DNA of 64,000 bases from JAPOUP01 sp965203255 (GTDB taxonomy: Bacteria; Pseudomonadota; Alphaproteobacteria; Rhodobacterales; Rhodobacteraceae), in assembly GCA_965203255.1 (NCBI GenBank), contig OZ241882.1, positions 4,588,001 to 4,652,000 of the forward strand. Reading direction: 5' to 3'. The first letter of the stretch is position 1; each line of letters begins with the position of its first letter. This document shows, piece by piece, positions 61,998 to 64,000 of the stretch. The position numbers were made by a program, and so were the translations under genes. The notes below the pieces were generated by a model, which saw nothing but the letters and a program-made list of their open reading frames with translations, searched no databases and was not told the origin of the DNA.

Positions 61998-62612
61998 ATG
62001 GGTTTCGCCAGCTTCGCCTTCTACGTCTTCGCGACGGTGTCAGTTGTTGCCGGCTTCCTGACGGTTACCAGCCGCAATCCGGTGCATTCAGTGCTCTGGC
62101 TGATCCTGTCCTTCCTCAGCGCGGCGGGCCTGTTCGTGTTGTTGGGCGCGGAATTCGTCGCAATGCTTCTGATCATCGTCTACGTGGGTGCCGTGGCAGT
62201 GCTGTTTCTCTTCGTTGTTATGATGCTCGATGTGGACTTTGCGGAACTCAAGGCGGAAATGGCGAAATATCTCCCACTCGCGCTTCTCGTTGGTGTCGTA
62301 CTGCTGATGGAAATTGGGCTGGTCATCGGGACCTGGACCTTTTCTGACCAAGCCAGTGAGCTTCGTGCCGCCGTAGCGCCGGCTGCATCCGAGGTGCACA
62401 ACACGGCCGCGCTTGGCAGACTGCTCTATGACGACTATTTCCTCCTGTTTCAGTTGGCAGGTCTGGTCCTGTTGGTGGCGATGATCGGGGCGATCGTGCT
62501 GACCTTACGGCATCGTGGGAATATCAAGCGGCAGGACATTCTCGCTCAGATCTACCGGGACCCGGCCACCGCGCTGCAGGTGAAGGACGTTGAGTCGGGG
62601 CAGGGGCTTTGA
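61998..62612 (+). CDS. nuoJ: NADH-quinone oxidoreductase subunit J
   Basis: A 204-residue membrane subunit with five TM helices. Family segments: SRNPVHSVLWLILSF and FVAMLLIIVYVGAVAVLFLF, the latter containing the helix with the pi-bulge involved in coupling. Followed by a 277-nt gap with no supported gene before nuoK. Confidence 0.94.
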   Translation: MGFASFAFYVFATVSVVAGFLTVTSRNPVHSVLWLILSFLSAAGLFVLLGAEFVAMLLIIVYVGAVAVLFLFVVMMLDVDFAELKAEMAKYLPLALLVGVVLLMEIGLVIGTWTFSDQASELRAAVAPAASEVHNTAALGRLLYDDYFLLFQLAGLVLLVAMIGAIVLTLRHRGNIKRQDILAQIYRDPATALQVKDVESGQGL

Positions 62613-62889
62613 CCGCATTGGAAGACAGGACGGGCGGGAGTGGCTCCGGGACGGACCAGATGACAGGAGATTTCGGTTCGATGAAGCTGGGATATGACCG
62701 GTTCCTGGCGCGGGTATCAGGCTAAGGGCACTACATGACCAGATCCGGAACAACGTGGCGAACGCCGTCGGGAACCGCAGACGTTCTCCGCTGGTTCCAT
62801 GCTGAGTTCGTGCCGGACGCAGGATACTGTCCGGCCGATCGCGGCGTTGCGGTTCAGCAACCTGCGCCCTTGCCGTTCGGAGAGCGCCG

Positions 62890-63195
62890 ATGATTGGCTT
62901 GGAACATTATCTCGCTGTGGCAGCGGCACTATTCGTTATCGGGATCTTCGGAATATTCCTGAATCGGAAGAATGTCATCATCCTGTTGATGTCCATTGAG
63001 TTGATCCTGCTTGCGGTGAATATCAACCTCGTTGCCTTCTCCAGTTTCCTCGGTGATCTCGTCGGCCAGATATTCACACTCTTTGTCCTGACCGTTGCCG
63101 CCGCCGAGGCTGCCATTGGCCTTGCGATTCTGGTGTGCTTTTTCCGTAACCGGGGCACGATCGATGTTGAAGACGTCAATGTGATGAAGGGGTAG
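62890..63195 (+). CDS. nuoK: NADH-quinone oxidoreductase subunit K
   Basis: A 101-residue, three-TM membrane subunit. The two functional Glu residues are visible in LMSIELILLAVNINLV and VAAAEAAIGLAILV. Canonical length. nuoL begins 7 nt after its stop. Confidence 0.95.
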   Translation: MIGLEHYLAVAAALFVIGIFGIFLNRKNVIILLMSIELILLAVNINLVAFSSFLGDLVGQIFTLFVLTVAAAEAAIGLAILVCFFRNRGTIDVEDVNVMKG

Positions 63196-63201
63196 GCGTT
63201 C

Positions 63202-64000
63202 ATGGAAGCCACCATTGTCCTTGCCCCGCTCGTGGGCGCGATCCTCTGCGGCTTCGGTTGGAGGTTGACTGGAGAGGCGGCGGCACAGTGGACCGCGACA
63301 GCGTTGCTGTTCCTGTCCTGCCTGCTCAGTTGGATCGTTTTCCTTGGATTTGAAGGCGAGACACAGCGAATCGTCATCATGCGGTTCATCGAATCGGGAA
63401 GCCTTGCAACTGATTGGGCGATCCGGCTCGATCGGCTAACCGCTATCATGCTGGTTGTAGTGACGTCGGTTTCATCACTCGTCCATCTCTACAGCTTTGG
63501 GTATATGGCCGACGATGTGAACTTCCACAAAGGAGAGAGTCACCGACCGCGGTTCTTCGCTTACCTTTCGTTCTTCACCTTTGCCATGCTGGCGTTGGTG
63601 ACGTCCGACAACCTTTTGCAGATGTTCTTCGGTTGGGAAGGTGTTGGTGTTGCCTCCTACCTCCTGATTGGGTTCTACTTTCGCAAGTCAAGCGCCAACG
63701 CTGCGGCGATCAAGGCGTTTGTTGTCAATCGGGTGGGTGATTTCGGATTTGCGCTGGGCATCTTCGCACTGTTCCTTTTGACCGACTCGATATCCATGGA
63801 TGTCATCTTCGAGAAGGCGCCGGAATTGGCCGAGACCCGGATCGCATTCCTGTGGACTGACTGGAACGCCGCCAATCTCGCCGCCTTCCTTCTTTTTGTC
63901 GGCGCAATGGGAAAGTCAGCGCAACTGTTCCTGCACACCTGGCTTCCGGATGCAATGGAAGGCCCAACGCCGGTTTCGGCATTGATCCACGCCGCCACCA
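63202..64000 (+). CDS. nuoL: NADH-quinone oxidoreductase subunit L (5' part, cut by window end)
   Basis: The first 266 codons of the antiporter-like subunit NuoL. The ATG at 63202 follows nuoK. The N-terminal hydrophobic helices and the family segment FFGWEGVGVASYLLIGFYF (with the essential Glu in TM5) are present, then HTWLPDAMEGPTPVSALIHAAT at the right edge, where the lysine/His channel helices follow. The remaining half and the C-terminal lateral helix lie beyond the window. Confidence 0.95.
   Translation, partial: MEATIVLAPLVGAILCGFGWRLTGEAAAQWTATALLFLSCLLSWIVFLGFEGETQRIVIMRFIESGSLATDWAIRLDRLTAIMLVVVTSVSSLVHLYSFGYMADDVNFHKGESHRPRFFAYLSFFTFAMLALVTSDNLLQMFFGWEGVGVASYLLIGFYFRKSSANAAAIKAFVVNRVGDFGFALGIFALFLLTDSISMDVIFEKAPELAETRIAFLWTDWNAANLAAFLLFVGAMGKSAQLFLHTWLPDAMEGPTPVSALIHAAT

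Noticed and set aside
1..64000. CRISPR arrays and tRNA/rRNA genes
   Set aside because: No regularly spaced identical repeats, no cas genes, and no tRNA-like TpsiC segments with cloverleaf pairing were seen; the hairpin repeats are dispersed, not clustered.

Overview
The window is GC-rich chromosomal DNA of an alphaproteobacterium, most likely of the order Rhodobacterales. The strongest pointer is the complex I (nuo) operon filling the last 13 kb. It is interrupted by small genes typical of that lineage: a DUF5337-like membrane protein, a small lipoprotein, a DUF5333-like secreted protein and a carboxymuconolactone-decarboxylase-like protein. No rRNA, tRNA or CRISPR array was seen. The assignment rests on gene content read by eye, not on a database search.

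Layout. (1) 1-6.7 kb is an insertion-sequence graveyard: fragments of IS30-, IS1634-, IS110- and possibly IS66-type transposases and two small inverted-repeat elements. It surrounds a minus-strand copper operon (DUF4396-like membrane protein, cytochrome c, small secreted peptide, multicopper oxidase). The operon keeps a textbook CueR/MerR-type promoter, but the adjacent MerR-family regulator is cut short and the downstream end of the operon is broken. (2) 6.7-9.1 kb holds an ArdC-like antirestriction protein, a WYL regulator and a HicB antitoxin with a ruined hicA. (3) 9.2-24.3 kb is a catabolic locus. One long minus-strand operon encodes an XRE-cupin regulator, a complete oligopeptide-type ABC importer, two CocE/NonD (S15-type) hydrolases, an alpha/beta hydrolase and an MlrC-type (M81) metallopeptidase. 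A third CocE/NonD gene is divergent. (4) 25.3-26.5 kb is an isolated gene with a C-terminal GIY-YIG-like nuclease domain. (5) 27.3-31 kb carries purF, cvpA and radA. (6) 31.6-33.2 kb is a hipBA toxin-antitoxin pair. (7) 34-40 kb holds a choline-sulfatase-type sulfatase, a fatty acid desaturase, an aldo/keto reductase and a mutarotase-amidohydrolase fusion; the last two resemble L-fucose/L-rhamnose oxidation enzymes. (8) 40.4-45.8 kb is housekeeping: Bax-inhibitor-1 family protein, hisN-type phosphatase, guanine deaminase, MgtE and 5-formyltetrahydrofolate cyclo-ligase. (9) 46.4-51.1 kb is a decayed defence island: a Fic protein, a two-gene cassette of unknown function (ImmA/IrrE-like protein lacking its zinc motif plus a small basic partner), and the 3' remnant of hsdR. 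(10) 51.2-64 kb is nuoA-nuoL, the last gene running off the window.

A recurring theme is a dispersed repeat of about 38 bp with a CACTTC/GAAGTG hairpin, found in six clear copies and one weaker one. Two copies bracket an IS30 transposase remnant, so these are probably IS30-type ends. They mark where genes have been cut or flanked: hicA, the mlrC 3' end, the hip promoter, hsdR and the upstream edge of nuo. The best candidates for something undescribed are the GIY-YIG fusion gene, the two-gene cassette at 48.5-50.3 kb and the three-paralogue hydrolase/importer locus.
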